Shown here in pieces: positions 36,874 to 45,814 of a DNA stretch of 64,000 nt. Location of the stretch: NCBI GenBank assembly GCA_903900705.1, contig CAIUOG010000176.1, positions 22,162-86,161 on the forward strand, written 5' to 3'. The notes under the pieces are model-generated. The model ran no database searches. It was given only the letters and a program-made list of their open reading frames with translations, and was not told where the DNA came from. Positions within the stretch are counted from its first letter, which is position 1. Every line of letters starts with the position of its first letter. A program made the translations under genes and the position numbers. The stretch comes from an uncultured Acidobacteriia bacterium (GTDB taxonomy: Bacteria > Acidobacteriota > Terriglobia > Bryobacterales > Bryobacteraceae).

Positions 36874-36880
36874 TATGATA
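36874..36880. promoter_or_regulatory. Shared palindromic -10 element between dehydrogenase and cupin genes
   Basis: TATGATA gives TATCAT seven bases before the dehydrogenase ATG on the minus strand and TATGAT on the plus strand. The cupin gene has a 22-nt leader with CAGGAG, so only the minus side looks leaderless. Confidence 0.55.
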
Positions 36881-36901
36881 GGCCCTCAGGAGATCCTCAT
36901 C

Positions 36902-37327
36902 GTGAAACTCACGCCCGCCATCGCCATGCTTTTTGCCGCCGTATCCCTGCTGTCTGCCGCCGATGCGACATTCGTCGGTCACGCTCAGGTTGCTGAAGCT
37001 CTCGCCAAAGGCGGGACGCTGGTCAAAGCGGAGACATACATCGTCTCCGGCAGTCATCGGGACAAGAACGGCCAGGTGGAGGTTCACGAGAAGGAAACCG
37101 ATGTTATTTACGTGCAGGATGGGACTGCGACGTTTGTGACGGGGGGCAGGATGGTGGGGGGAAAGCAGACTACGCCGGGACAGTATCTGGGAACGAGTAT
37201 TGAAGGCGGGGTGACTCACCACCTGGTCAAGGGTGATGTGGTGGTGGTGCCGGCCGGCACTCCCCACTGGTTTCAGGAAGTGCCCGGCACGGTCAGTTAT
37301 TTCGTCGTAAAGGTGGTTAAGCCTTAG
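36902..37327 (+). CDS. Exported single-domain cupin protein
   Basis: 141 residues from GTG 36902, which begins a signal peptide (VKLTPAIAMLFAAVSLLSAA) and has CAGGAG 8 nt upstream. An ATG at 36875 is in frame but sits in the promoter. The cupin core reads EVHEKETDVIYVQDGTATFVTGG and GDVVVVPAGTPHWFQEV, with likely metal ligands His, His, Glu and His. Periplasmic location. The substrate is unknown. The 3' end overlaps the convergent phosphoesterase by 11 nt. Confidence 0.82.
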   Translation: MKLTPAIAMLFAAVSLLSAADATFVGHAQVAEALAKGGTLVKAETYIVSGSHRDKNGQVEVHEKETDVIYVQDGTATFVTGGRMVGGKQTTPGQYLGTSIEGGVTHHLVKGDVVVVPAGTPHWFQEVPGTVSYFVVKVVKP

Positions 37328-38426
37328 CGCTTGCGGCTGTGAGGCGGATCAGCGCAATTTCGGGTTTGGCTCCCAGGCGGGCGGGAATGCCGATGGTTCC
37401 CAGGCCGCTGGTGACAAACATGGAAGAGCGACCCTGCCGGAACTGCCCGTAAACGAAAGGGGTGCTGAAACGCGCCGGGTTCATCTTCGGATGCACATAC
37501 TCGAACTGCACCTGGCCGCCATGGGTATGGCCGGAAAGCGTCACATCCCAGCCCTGCTTCGCGGCAACGGGAAACACGTCGGGGCTGTGGGAGAGCAGCA
37601 GGTTCGTTGTGTCGGGGCGGAGCAGTTCCTGGGCGCCCACCAGATAGGGGCGGTTGATTCGCTGATAATCGACGCCCGCTACATTCAGCTTTGCCTTGCC
37701 GAAGTGAAGGACCTCCGCTTCTGAACGCAGGAACCTGATGCCATTCTGCCGGCCGAGGGTGGCGGTGAGAGCCTCCACGCCGGCGAGGATCTCATGGTTG
37801 CCCAGGCAGCCGTAGATGCCCGCCCGCGCCCGCAGTCGCCTGAGTTCGGCGATGGCTTGGTCGAGGGGATCGGAAGAGGAGGAGATCAGGTCGCCGGTGA
37901 CCAGCGCGAGATCGGCGGAGAGACTGTTGGCCTGATCGATAACGCGCCGCAATTCTTCACGGGAGAAGAACGGGCTCAGGTGGATATCGCTGATCTGAAC
38001 CAGGCGCAGGCCTTCCAGATCGGGATGCAGATCGAAGACCGGCATGGTCAACTCGCGAACCTGGGGTTCCCGGTGCGCTTCGCGGATCGCGAAGGCCACG
38101 CCAGTGAGCGGCGCAGCAGCCAGAACCGCTCCGGCGCGCAACACCATACGTCTGCCGGAATCGACGGGCGCCGATTTCTCCGCGTGCCGCCATAAGGACC
38201 TTGCCAGCAGCAGCGGGCCTGCAATCACAAACCAGAAGACGCCGAACGCGCGGACCCACTCCACGGCGGGCACCCACTCGAACAGGCGGAAGGTGTCGGC
38301 GGCGACAATTGACAGGCTCAGGGTGGTCCAGACGGTGAGGGCTGTGAAGACCAGGCGGTTGCCCCGCGCATGCCGGTAGTTGAAGTACGCGGCCACGATG
38401 GCGATGAGGAACTGCAGGGCGTGCAT
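37317..38426 (-). CDS. Membrane-anchored metallophosphoesterase (YkuE-like)
   Basis: 369 residues. Three or four membrane helices lie in the first 125 residues, followed by a calcineurin-like phosphoesterase domain with all metal motifs: QISDIHLS, LVTGDLIS, GCLGNHE, LLLSHSPD and LSGHTHGGQ. A two-metal hydrolase is expected. Some relatives act on UDP-diacylglucosamine or phospholipids. It ends at rmlB's side with one base between the genes, so it may be co-transcribed downstream of rmlB. Confidence 0.9.
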   Translation of the reverse strand: MHALQFLIAIVAAYFNYRHARGNRLVFTALTVWTTLSLSIVAADTFRLFEWVPAVEWVRAFGVFWFVIAGPLLLARSLWRHAEKSAPVDSGRRMVLRAGAVLAAAPLTGVAFAIREAHREPQVRELTMPVFDLHPDLEGLRLVQISDIHLSPFFSREELRRVIDQANSLSADLALVTGDLISSSSDPLDQAIAELRRLRARAGIYGCLGNHEILAGVEALTATLGRQNGIRFLRSEAEVLHFGKAKLNVAGVDYQRINRPYLVGAQELLRPDTTNLLLSHSPDVFPVAAKQGWDVTLSGHTHGGQVQFEYVHPKMNPARFSTPFVYGQFRQGRSSMFVTSGLGTIGIPARLGAKPEIALIRLTAASAKA

Positions 38427-38427
38427 G

Positions 38428-39471
38428 TCAGATCACTCCGGCGGAGCCGGTATGTTTCGCCTGCTGCAACTGGCTGTACTGCCGCTGGTAGTAAGTTCTG
38501 TATTCGCCGCTGCGCACCGCGTTGACCCAAGCCTGATTCTCCTGGTACCACTGAATGGTTTCGCGCAAACCCTGGGCGAACGGGATGCGCGGGGCCCAGT
38601 TGAATTCCGCGCTGATTTTGCTGATGTCGACCGCGTAACGCCGGTCATGCCCCAGCCGGTCGGCAACCCGTACCAGCAGGGACTGCGGCTGTCCCACCAG
38701 GCTGAGCAGCATCGCCAGCACTTCCAGATTGGTCCTCGGCACGCCGCCGCCAATGTGATAGGTCTGCCCGGCCCGGCCATGCCGGAGCAGCAGCATCAGG
38801 GCGCGGACGTTGTCGGAGACGTGTACCCAGTCGCGGATCTGCATGCCGTCGCCGTAGACGGGAATCCGCTGGCCTTCGAGCGCGTTGCAGATGGCGAGGG
38901 GAAGCAGTTTTTCGGGGAACTGGTAAGGTCCGTAGTTGTTGCCGGTACGCGTGATGATGTAGTCGAGTCCGAAGGTTGCGCCTGCGGCACGGACCAGATG
39001 TTCCGCCGCCGCTTTGCTGGCCGCGTAGGGGCTGCGGGGGTCGAGTTTGCCGTCCTCCTTAAACCACTCCTGCGGATCCATGGTGCCGCCCACTTCGTCC
39101 GTGGAGATGTGCAGAAAGCGTTTGACCTTGCGCTCCCGCGCCACGTCGAGCAGCACCTGCGTTCCCATGACGTTGCTGCGCACGAACTCGGCTGCGCCGG
39201 CGATGCTGCGGTCCACATGGGATTCCGCGGCGAAGTGGACGATGGCGTCGGCATTCTCCGGGATTGCTTCGAGCAGAGCGTCTTTGTCGCAGACATCGCC
39301 CTCCAGGAATGAATAGCCCGGTTCGCCCGCGACGGGAGCGAGATTCGCCAGGTTGCCCGCGTATGTCAGTTTGTCGAAGTTGATGACCGGGCTGCCGGGA
39401 AAGCGCGTCACCCAGTCCCTTATAAATTGAGAGCCGATGAAGCCTGCGCCGCCCGTCACAAAAATCCGCAT
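38428..39471 (-). CDS. rmlB: dTDP-glucose 4,6-dehydratase
   Basis: 347 residues from ATG 39471, with AAGGAA upstream. The Rossmann motif is TGGAGFIGS. Catalytic elements are STDEVGG (T, D, E) and YAASK (Tyr and Lys). Other RmlB signatures are NNYGPYQFPEKLLP and IRDWVHVSDN. It converts dTDP-glucose to dTDP-4-keto-6-deoxyglucose for rhamnose or other deoxysugars. rmlA, rmlC and rmlD are not in the window. A sigma-54-type promoter lies upstream. Confidence 0.95.
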   Translation of the reverse strand: MRIFVTGGAGFIGSQFIRDWVTRFPGSPVINFDKLTYAGNLANLAPVAGEPGYSFLEGDVCDKDALLEAIPENADAIVHFAAESHVDRSIAGAAEFVRSNVMGTQVLLDVARERKVKRFLHISTDEVGGTMDPQEWFKEDGKLDPRSPYAASKAAAEHLVRAAGATFGLDYIITRTGNNYGPYQFPEKLLPLAICNALEGQRIPVYGDGMQIRDWVHVSDNVRALMLLLRHGRAGQTYHIGGGVPRTNLEVLAMLLSLVGQPQSLLVRVADRLGHDRRYAVDISKISAEFNWAPRIPFAQGLRETIQWYQENQAWVNAVRSGEYRTYYQRQYSQLQQAKHTGSAGVI

Positions 39472-39501
39472 AAATTCGAATTCCTTCCTGCGGCGGTAAA
39501 G

Positions 39502-39518
39502 TGCAGCGGAAGCGCCAA
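39502..39518 (-). promoter_or_regulatory. Sigma-54-type promoter of rmlB
   Basis: Minus strand TTTGGCGCTTCCGCTGCACT: GG (39516-39515), ten bases, GC (39504-39503), the -24/-12 arrangement. Transcription would start near 39491, about 20 nt before the ATG, leaving room for AAGGAA. Confidence 0.6.
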
Positions 39519-39553
39519 ACGCCCCTGGCTTCCGCCATGAAACGCAACTATAA

Positions 39554-39570
39554 GGAACTAAAACAGTTCC
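39554..39570. promoter_or_regulatory. Candidate activator site, inverted repeat GGAAC-N7-GTTCC
   Basis: GGAACTAAAACAGTTCC lies between the divergent rmlB and sugar-transferase promoters. AACAGTTCC recurs at 42837-42845 and, reversed, at 52305-52313. A related TGTTTCG...CGGAACA element lies at about 39606-39625. A CTA-centred palindrome, ACCACTCTAAGTGGT, is at 39682-39696. Confidence 0.5.
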
Positions 39571-39729
39571 GTGACCAGCGCGCGGGTTTGCTCCCCGGCG
39601 GAAGGTTGTTTCGCTTCGGAACACCTCCGCCGGTGTTGTTTCGTTCCGTGCCCGGCGCGGGCGAAACAGTCGGCGGCGTGAACCACTCTAAGTGGTCGTA
39701 TTTTCAACGCTCGCCGCCGCTGGTGCGTT

Positions 39730-39746
39730 TGGCGCGCCGGCTGCAT
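39730..39746 (+). promoter_or_regulatory. Sigma-54-type promoter of the sugar transferase operon
   Basis: TTGGCGCGCCGGCTGCATT: GG at 39731-39732, ten bases, GC at 39743-39744. The expected start point is near 39756, just before ATG 39765. Confidence 0.6.
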
Positions 39747-39764
39747 TTCGCACACTGTCCCTTT

Positions 39765-40463
39765 ATGAGTCCCGACATTGCGCTTTCCCTTGATCGATCG
39801 CCCGCCCGGGCCGTCTTTTCCGCCACGGTGAGAAAGGCCCTGTGGCGTCTGAACCGCGCCACGCCGCAGGTGGTAAAACGCCTGATCGATGCCTGTGTCG
39901 CCGGGCTGGTCCTGCTTTTCTGCCTGCCCGTCTTCGCCGGGATTGCGATGCTGATCCGCCTGGAAGACGGAGGGCCGGTGCTTTACTGGCAGACGCGCGT
40001 GGGCAGGTACGGTCGCACATTCCGCTTCCCGAAGTTCCGTTCCATGGTGGTGAACGCGGAGGCCAAACTCGCGGAGATTCAGAAACTCAACCAGCACGGA
40101 GACACGATCACCTTCAAGATGAAGCACGACCCCCGCATCACCCGCGTGGGCCGCACGCTGCGCCGCTTCAGCCTGGACGAGTTACCGCAGCTCTGGTGCG
40201 TGCTGAACGGCGATATGTCTCTGGTTGGTCCCCGTCCGGCGCTGCCGCGTGAGGTTGCCAACTATAGCCTGGAAGCCCGCCGCCGCCTTGATGTGACGCC
40301 CGGGCTCACCTGCATCTGGCAGGTTAGCGGGCGTTCGCAGCTTGCGTTCCCGATTCAGTGCCGCATGGACGTCGACTACATCGACCAGCAAAGTCTCAAA
40401 ATGGACATCAAACTTCTCGCCCTTACCGTTCCCGCCGTCATTTCCGGCAAAGGAGCCTACTAA
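39765..40463 (+). CDS. Initiating sugar transferase (polyprenyl-phosphate phosphoglycosyl transferase)
   Basis: 232 residues. One hydrophobic re-entrant helix (about 43-64, ACVAGLVLLFCLPVFAGIAML) is followed by the catalytic domain: FRFPKFRSMVVNAE, FSLDELPQLWCVLNGDMSLVGPRPALP and PGLTCIWQVSGRSQLAF. This is the short, one-domain PglC/EpsE-like form without the N-terminal CoA-binding-like membrane domain of WbaP. It transfers a sugar-phosphate from a nucleotide sugar to undecaprenyl phosphate, the first step of exopolysaccharide repeat synthesis. It starts the operon at 39765-42822. Confidence 0.92.
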   Translation: MSPDIALSLDRSPARAVFSATVRKALWRLNRATPQVVKRLIDACVAGLVLLFCLPVFAGIAMLIRLEDGGPVLYWQTRVGRYGRTFRFPKFRSMVVNAEAKLAEIQKLNQHGDTITFKMKHDPRITRVGRTLRRFSLDELPQLWCVLNGDMSLVGPRPALPREVANYSLEARRRLDVTPGLTCIWQVSGRSQLAFPIQCRMDVDYIDQQSLKMDIKLLALTVPAVISGKGAY

Positions 40464-40465
40464 TC

Positions 40466-41443
40466 ATGAAAGCGGTTCTTCACTCCAGTCTGCCCGTTGC
40501 CGACCTGCTTTCGCCGGTGCTGGACCGGCCGCTGCTGCGCCACATTGTGGAGCAACTGGTGCGCCGCGGCATTGACCGGATTGATCTCACGTTCCCGGAT
40601 CCCGATCTGGACGCCATTCGGAATCTGCTGGGCGACGGCAGCCGGTGGGGGATTCGCATTGCCTGCCACTCGGTTCATTTCGGGGAACTGTGCGATCTCA
40701 AATCGACCACCGCGGTTCTGTTTGGAGACGCCGCCTGTCTGCCCGCGCTGCCCGCGACGTTCCCGGACGCGCCGGCCTCCGCCATCTTCTTTCACGATCG
40801 CGACCGGATGTCACGCTGGACCGGTTGGGCGATTCTTCGCGAAAGAGATATTCCTGAATTCGCCAACCGGGTTGCCTCCGGTCTGGACTGGAGGACGGTG
40901 AGCCGAGCCTGTGGACTTTACCCGGAGAAGGTCTTTCTCGAAGGGCTGCCGTTGTCGGCGGGCTCACCGAAACAGACTCTCGAAGCCAATCTCACCGCGG
41001 TTTCCGGGCAATTCCCCGGACTCTATTTTGACGGGCGCGAACAGCAGCCCGGCGTCTGGGTCGCGCGCGGAGCCAGGATTCCCGCCACTGCCGTGCTGAC
41101 CGCACCCTGTTACATCGGAGAAGATGCGTGGCTGGGCGAGGGTTGCCGGATTGGGCCAAACGCGGTGGTGTCGCCGACGTGCGTGGTGGAATCCGGCACG
41201 ATCATTGCGAACGCCGTTGTCACACCCGGCACATACGTGGGCGCCGAACTCGAAATTACCGATTCGGTGGTGATTCACAATACAATTCATAATGTGCGGC
41301 TGGAAGCGTCCATTGAAATTACCGAACAGCATCTGATCTCGCCGCTGACCGCGGGCCCGACGGCTCCGGTGTGGGTGAAACGCGCACTCTCGGTACTGGC
41401 CGGAGCAGCCGGGATCCTGCTCGCCGCCGCCTTTGTGAAATGA
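40466..41443 (+). CDS. Nucleotidyltransferase-like protein with left-handed beta-helix domain and C-terminal membrane segment
   Basis: 325 residues from ATG 40466 (AAGGAG upstream), two bases after the sugar transferase stop. The N-terminal half (about 1-180) looks like a reduced sugar-nucleotidyltransferase fold, but I cannot see the pyrophosphorylase signature GxGxRL. Hexapeptide repeats follow (about 200-275, APCYIGEDAWLGEGCRIGPNAVVSPTCVV). A C-terminal hydrophobic tail (about 305-325) would anchor it. It may be a GlmU/GDP-mannose-pyrophosphorylase relative that has lost catalysis, or a sugar acyltransferase. Its operon position supports a polysaccharide role. Confidence 0.72.
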   Translation: MKAVLHSSLPVADLLSPVLDRPLLRHIVEQLVRRGIDRIDLTFPDPDLDAIRNLLGDGSRWGIRIACHSVHFGELCDLKSTTAVLFGDAACLPALPATFPDAPASAIFFHDRDRMSRWTGWAILRERDIPEFANRVASGLDWRTVSRACGLYPEKVFLEGLPLSAGSPKQTLEANLTAVSGQFPGLYFDGREQQPGVWVARGARIPATAVLTAPCYIGEDAWLGEGCRIGPNAVVSPTCVVESGTIIANAVVTPGTYVGAELEITDSVVIHNTIHNVRLEASIEITEQHLISPLTAGPTAPVWVKRALSVLAGAAGILLAAAFVK

Positions 41444-42822
41444 CCATACTGGCAGGACTTCCGGCGTTGTTCGCGATCCTCTGGATTGCCCGGAAGTCCT
41501 GCTACAGAGCCTATATCGACGTCTATCTGTTCTCTGTCTTCCTGCTCCCCGGCTGGTGCCGCTGGCCGGTGCCGGGCGCGCCCGACCCCACGTTTCACGA
41601 AGCAGCCATTCTCCCCATCGCCGGTTATTACATCCTGAAAAGCCCGAAAACCTGGCGGCTTTCCATTGGCGACGTCCTCATCTTCCTTTTTGCCCTGCAG
41701 ATGGGCTGGTCCGAATACACCAACGCCGGCTACAACGAAGCCCAGAATCTGCTGTTCGACGTGATTGCCGCCGGACTTTTCCCGTATATGCTCGCCAAGG
41801 GTCTGGTGGTCACCCCGGCGCAACGTATCGAGTTCGTGAAACGCATTGTCTGGCTGCTCACGATTCTGATCTTCTTCTTTGTCTACGAATTCAAGTTCGC
41901 CTACAACCCTTATCGCCTGATCTTCGATAAGTTCTTTCCCGGGCAGGGCGATGGCTGGGTGACGACCTTCCGCTATGGGTTCGCGCGCACGGCCGGGCCT
42001 TATGGACACGCCATTCTGGCCGGCATTGTCTTCATGATCGGCTTCCATCTGCAGCGCTGGCTGGAACGGAGCGGGGCGTGGGAAGCGCGCTTCAAAAGAA
42101 TTAATTTCGGGAGTCTGAGCAAAGGCCGGACCCTCAGCATCGCCATGCTGGCCGGGATTGCCATGACGATGGTGCGCGGTCCTCAGATTGGCGCGGTGCT
42201 GGGCTCTGTGGTTGCGGCGATCGGGTCCACACCGAATCCGAAAAAGCGCGCGGGAGTGGTGCTGGCGATCCTGATCGCGGTGGGCATTCCGGCGGGGATC
42301 GCGATGTACAGCTATGCTTCGGTGGGCCGCGCCGCGGCGCAGACGGCCTCGCAGGAGTCTGCCGCTTACCGCAAGGAACTGATCGACAAGTACGTCGACA
42401 TTGCCGAGGAGCACGCCATGTTCGGCTGGGGGCGCAACGGCTGGCCTAAGATTCTGGGCATGCCTTCCATCGACAACTACTATTTGCTGCTGGCGCTGAT
42501 GCACGGAATCCCGGCGACGGCCCTGCTGCTGACCATTCTGTTCCTGATGATGGCCCGCCTGCTCCGCAACGGGCTCCGCGCGGGGGGGCTGAAGCCGATT
42601 GGCAGTTCGCTCAGCTTCCGCCTGGCCGGCATTTACGCGGGCTTTGCCTTCGCTGTTCTCACCGTTTACATGGGCGATAATGTGATTCCCATCTTCTTCA
42701 CTCTCACGGGCTTTGCCGACGGCTACCTGATGGCCAACGGGGACTTCTCCCTGAAGCAGGGCATCACGGGGCCAGCCGCGGAAGCGCCCGTGGAACCCCG
42801 CTTTCGTACTGTTCTCGCCTGA
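41440..42822 (+). CDS. O-antigen polymerase/ligase-like membrane protein
   Basis: 460 residues starting in an ATGA overlap with the previous stop. Ten or more membrane helices. A large periplasmic loop with AEEHAMFGWGRNGWPKILGMPSIDNYYLLL matches the Wzy_C-like pattern (FGWGRN ... SIDN). It probably polymerises lipid-linked repeat units. It is the second protein of this class in the window; the other is at 27191. Confidence 0.8.
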   Translation: MTILAGLPALFAILWIARKSCYRAYIDVYLFSVFLLPGWCRWPVPGAPDPTFHEAAILPIAGYYILKSPKTWRLSIGDVLIFLFALQMGWSEYTNAGYNEAQNLLFDVIAAGLFPYMLAKGLVVTPAQRIEFVKRIVWLLTILIFFFVYEFKFAYNPYRLIFDKFFPGQGDGWVTTFRYGFARTAGPYGHAILAGIVFMIGFHLQRWLERSGAWEARFKRINFGSLSKGRTLSIAMLAGIAMTMVRGPQIGAVLGSVVAAIGSTPNPKKRAGVVLAILIAVGIPAGIAMYSYASVGRAAAQTASQESAAYRKELIDKYVDIAEEHAMFGWGRNGWPKILGMPSIDNYYLLLALMHGIPATALLLTILFLMMARLLRNGLRAGGLKPIGSSLSFRLAGIYAGFAFAVLTVYMGDNVIPIFFTLTGFADGYLMANGDFSLKQGITGPAAEAPVEPRFRTVLA

Positions 42823-42834
42823 CTGGTACGAAAC

Positions 42835-42845
42835 GGAACAGTTCC
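42835..42845. promoter_or_regulatory. Candidate activator site GGAACAGTTCC
   Basis: Perfect 11-bp inverted repeat about 70 bp upstream of the next sigma-54-type promoter, with AACAGTTCC in common with sites at 39562-39570 and 52305-52313. A second GGAACAG occurs at 42865-42871. Confidence 0.5.
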
Positions 42846-42911
42846 CCCGACAGTTGTCCGACGAGGAACAGTGCTGCCACCTGTTTTCATGCACTTAGCG
42901 GCGTTTTGCTG

Positions 42912-42928
42912 TGGCAGCCCAAGTGCAT
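42912..42928 (+). promoter_or_regulatory. Sigma-54-type promoter of the HAD-UbiA operon
   Basis: TGTGGCAGCCCAAGTGCATC: GG 42913-42914, ten bases, GC 42925-42926. The start point would be near 42938, a few bases before ATG 42944. Confidence 0.6.
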
Positions 42929-42943
42929 CTCCGCTGTGCAGGT

Positions 42944-44392
42944 ATGACAGAAACACTCGAAATCGTTCGCGGCGGAGCGCCATCCACCGCAGGGGCAGAG
43001 GCACCAATCGCCCCGCTGTGTGTGGATCTTGATGGAACTCTCGTCAAAACCGACACTTTCCACGAAGGCCTGCTGCGGCTGCTCTCCAAAGCGCCCTAGC
43101 TGGTTTTCGCCCTGCCTTTCTGGCTGCTTCGGGGCAAGGCGGCACTCAAAGCCGAAGTTGCCCGCCGCGCGCCCCTGAACGCGTCGCTTCTGCCGTACCG
43201 CGAAGATCTGCTCGACTTGCTGCGGGACGAGTATGCGACCGGCCGCTGTCTGGTGCTCGCCACCGGCGCCGATATCCGCTACGCGAGCGCCGTGGCGATT
43301 CACCTGGGCATCTTTGACTCGGTGCTGGCGAGCGACGGCCACACGAATCTGACCGGCGGCAACAAGGCCGCGCGCCTTTCCGGTCTCTACGGCGAAGCCG
43401 GTTTCGACTACATTGGCGACAGCAAGGCCGATATCCCGGTCTGGGCAAAGGCCCGGCGGAGTGTCCGGGTCAGCGTTGTGCGGCCCGGCTTCCGTACCTT
43501 CCGCAAGGCTCTGCGCATCCACCAGTGGGTCAAGAACATTCTTGTTTTCCTGCCGCTGTTCACGTCACACTCGTTCTTCGAACCCTCGGCCTGCTGGAAA
43601 GCGCTCGCGGCCTTTGCAAGTTTCAGTCTGACCGCCTCCGCCATTTACCTGATCAACGACCTGCTGGACATCGATTCCGACCGCGTCCATCGCACCAAGC
43701 GACGGAGGCCGTTTGCCAGTGGCGCACTTTCGCCGCTGGTGGGCATGGCTCTCGCTCCGCTGCTCTTCGCCGCCTCCTTCGCGATCATGGCGCCGATGGG
43801 CGCAACCGCGGTTCTGGCGCTGCTGGTCTACGTTGCACTGACCTTCGCGTACTCATTCTGGCTGAAACGCCGCATGCTGACCGACGTATTTTCGCTCTCG
43901 ATGCTCTACACCATGCGCATCCTGGTGGGCGCGGCCGCCACGCATATCCGCTGTTCGGCCTGGCTGCTCGGATTCTCAGTGTTCTTTTTTCTCAGCCTCG
44001 CCTTTCTGAAGCGGGCCGCGGAACTGGTGGACCTTGCCCGTCAGGACCGCTTCGAAGTTGCCGGCCGCGGCTACTACACCTGGGACCTGCTGCAGGTGAA
44101 TCAGTTCGGCGTCACCAGCGGCTACCTGGCGGGCCTGGTTCTGGCGCTTTACATCAACGGCGAGCAGGTTCGTCTGCTTTACCAGCAGCCGGCGTGGCTC
44201 TGGCTGCTGGTCCCCGTGCAACTTTACTGGGTGAGCCGAGCGTGGATTCTGGCGCACCGGGGCGCAATGAACGAAGACCCCATCCTTTTCGCCGCAAAAG
44301 ACCGCGTCAGCTACTTCTGCGCCGCCGCCTCCGGGTTCATCCTGATGCTGGCCACCACCAACAGCAACTTCCATGTGGAAAGCATTCTCTGA
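42944..44392 (+). pseudogene. HAD phosphatase-UbiA prenyltransferase fusion, interrupted by an in-frame TAG
   Basis: The same frame runs from ATG 42944 to the stop at 44390-44392 except for TAG at 43097-43099 (codon 52). The N-terminal HAD motif VDLDGTLVKTD (D28, D30) lies before the stop. After it come LVFALPFWLLRGKAALK, GFDYIGDSKADIPVWAKA (HAD motifs III/IV) and a UbiA membrane domain with INDLLDIDSDRVHRTKRRRP and about eight helices. Relatives carry Trp at the break (P-W-LLFALP pattern, from memory), so TGG to TAG is the simplest change. It may be a pseudogene, a suppressed or read-through codon, or a sequence error. The intact family makes or transfers polyprenyl-linked pentose-type sugars. 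The downstream part could restart at ATG 43217 without a full HAD domain. Confidence 0.8.
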
Positions 44393-44408
44393 GGTGAAGA
44401 ACGTGCTG

Positions 44409-45809
44409 ATGAAACATCGCTGGCTGCTTCTGCTCTGCGCCGCGTTCCTGCTGGTGAATGCCGCGACTCTTTCCCGTTACCCGGCCGTCTGGGTGGACGA
44501 AATTCAGTTTGCCGACCCCGCCATGAACCTGGCTTCCGGTTCCGGCTTCACCTCCACCGCCTGGTTCGCGCAGGATTCCACCGGCTTCTTCGCCGGCAAT
44601 ACCCCGCTCTATCCGCTGGTCCTGGCGGGCTGGCTCCGGTTGCTGGGTGTTTCTCAGTACACGGAACGTCTGCTGAATCTGGTTCTTTTTGTGGCTTTTG
44701 CGCTGCTGGTGCGGTTCATTTTGAAAAGAACCGGACTGGTGGCTTCCGAAGGCTGGCGTCTCGCCGTGGTTGCGCTATTGATGACGGGGCACAGCATGGC
44801 GTTTTCGTACCGCTCCGGCAGATATGACGTGCTCGGCATGCTTCTTTTTGCTCTTGCCGTGCTGGCGTGGTCTGAACGGAATCATCTGGCGCTGTTCCTT
44901 GCTGCCGCCTCATTTCCCTGGGCGGGATTGCAATTGCTGCCCGCCGCCGCGGTTGTCTGCGCGCTCGCTCTTGTTTTTGAACGCAGTCGGGTGATCGCGC
45001 GGGTGGCGCTGGTGTTTTCCGGCATCGCCGCCGGCGTCATCGGCTTGTGGTCCTTCTACCGGATGGCGGGGGTGTGGACCAGTTTCCGGGCTTCCACGGC
45101 CGCTATCGGGAAAATCGGCTTTTCCCTGGCGGACAAGCTGCACTCGCTGCCCGGGGTCTACCTTCTGGATAAAAGCCGCCTGTTCCTCATGCTGCTGGCG
45201 GTGGCCCTGCTTTTTATGGTGCGCAACCGGTTGCTGGCGTTCGGTCTGGCAGCGGCTCTGCTGCTGCCGGCGGCACTGCAAATGGCGGGCAAGTTCCCGA
45301 TCTATTACGGCTGGATGGCCTACACCCCGCTGCTGGCGGGCGTGGCCTCGGCGTGCGCGGGGAAGAAGTTCCCGCCGGCCTTTCGCGGAGCAATCGTCGT
45401 GGTGCTTTGCGCGGCGGGGATGGTGGGGCTTCCTCTGCGTCTGGCGGTCGTCGGGCAGGCCTGGCAGCAGCGCGACCCGGAACGGCTGCAACAGTTCGTT
45501 GCCGCCAACGTGGGTTCGAACACCGCCGTGGTGGCGGATTTCAAAGCCTGGTATGCGCTGCGCTCGCTGGGTGATCGCACCTTCGCCATCACGTATCTGA
45601 ACGCGATGCGGCCGGAAGAGAAACGTGCCGTTACCGTGATGCTGCTTCGTCCGGAGACGGTCGCCGCGGCGCGGGAAGCGGTGGGCGGCCAATGGCGGGA
45701 TACGGGCGTGGTTTTTCCTGGTGGAATTCCTGGTGGACGTTTGCAGTCATTTGTGCGCGAAATGAAGGAGGAGGATTATCCGCTCGTTGTACTACGGCGG
45801 ATCTCGTAA
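44409..45809 (+). CDS. GT-C-like membrane glycosyltransferase (ArnT/PMT-type)
   Basis: About 466 residues from ATG 44409; GTG 44403 or an ATG at 44373 inside the previous gene are alternatives. GAGGTG lies at 44391-44396. About eleven membrane helices. The first periplasmic loop holds the GT-C acidic pair (VWVDEIQFADPAMNLASG), followed by SYRSGRYDVLG after later helices. The enzyme likely moves a sugar from a polyprenyl-phosphate donor, which fits the UbiA-type gene before it. The C-terminal soluble part (about 370-478 of the longest frame) contains a 12-bp in-frame duplication coding FPGGIPGG. Confidence 0.82.
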   Translation: MKHRWLLLLCAAFLLVNAATLSRYPAVWVDEIQFADPAMNLASGSGFTSTAWFAQDSTGFFAGNTPLYPLVLAGWLRLLGVSQYTERLLNLVLFVAFALLVRFILKRTGLVASEGWRLAVVALLMTGHSMAFSYRSGRYDVLGMLLFALAVLAWSERNHLALFLAAASFPWAGLQLLPAAAVVCALALVFERSRVIARVALVFSGIAAGVIGLWSFYRMAGVWTSFRASTAAIGKIGFSLADKLHSLPGVYLLDKSRLFLMLLAVALLFMVRNRLLAFGLAAALLLPAALQMAGKFPIYYGWMAYTPLLAGVASACAGKKFPPAFRGAIVVVLCAAGMVGLPLRLAVVGQAWQQRDPERLQQFVAANVGSNTAVVADFKAWYALRSLGDRTFAITYLNAMRPEEKRAVTVMLLRPETVAAAREAVGGQWRDTGVVFPGGIPGGRLQSFVREMKEEDYPLVVLRRIS

Positions 45810-45814
45810 ATTCG

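Noticed and set aside
43217..44392. Separate UbiA gene starting at ATG 43217
   Set aside because: The same frame upstream of this ATG codes conserved HAD-UbiA linker sequence back to the TAG, so an interrupted fusion explains the data better than an independent gene with an N-terminal HAD fragment.
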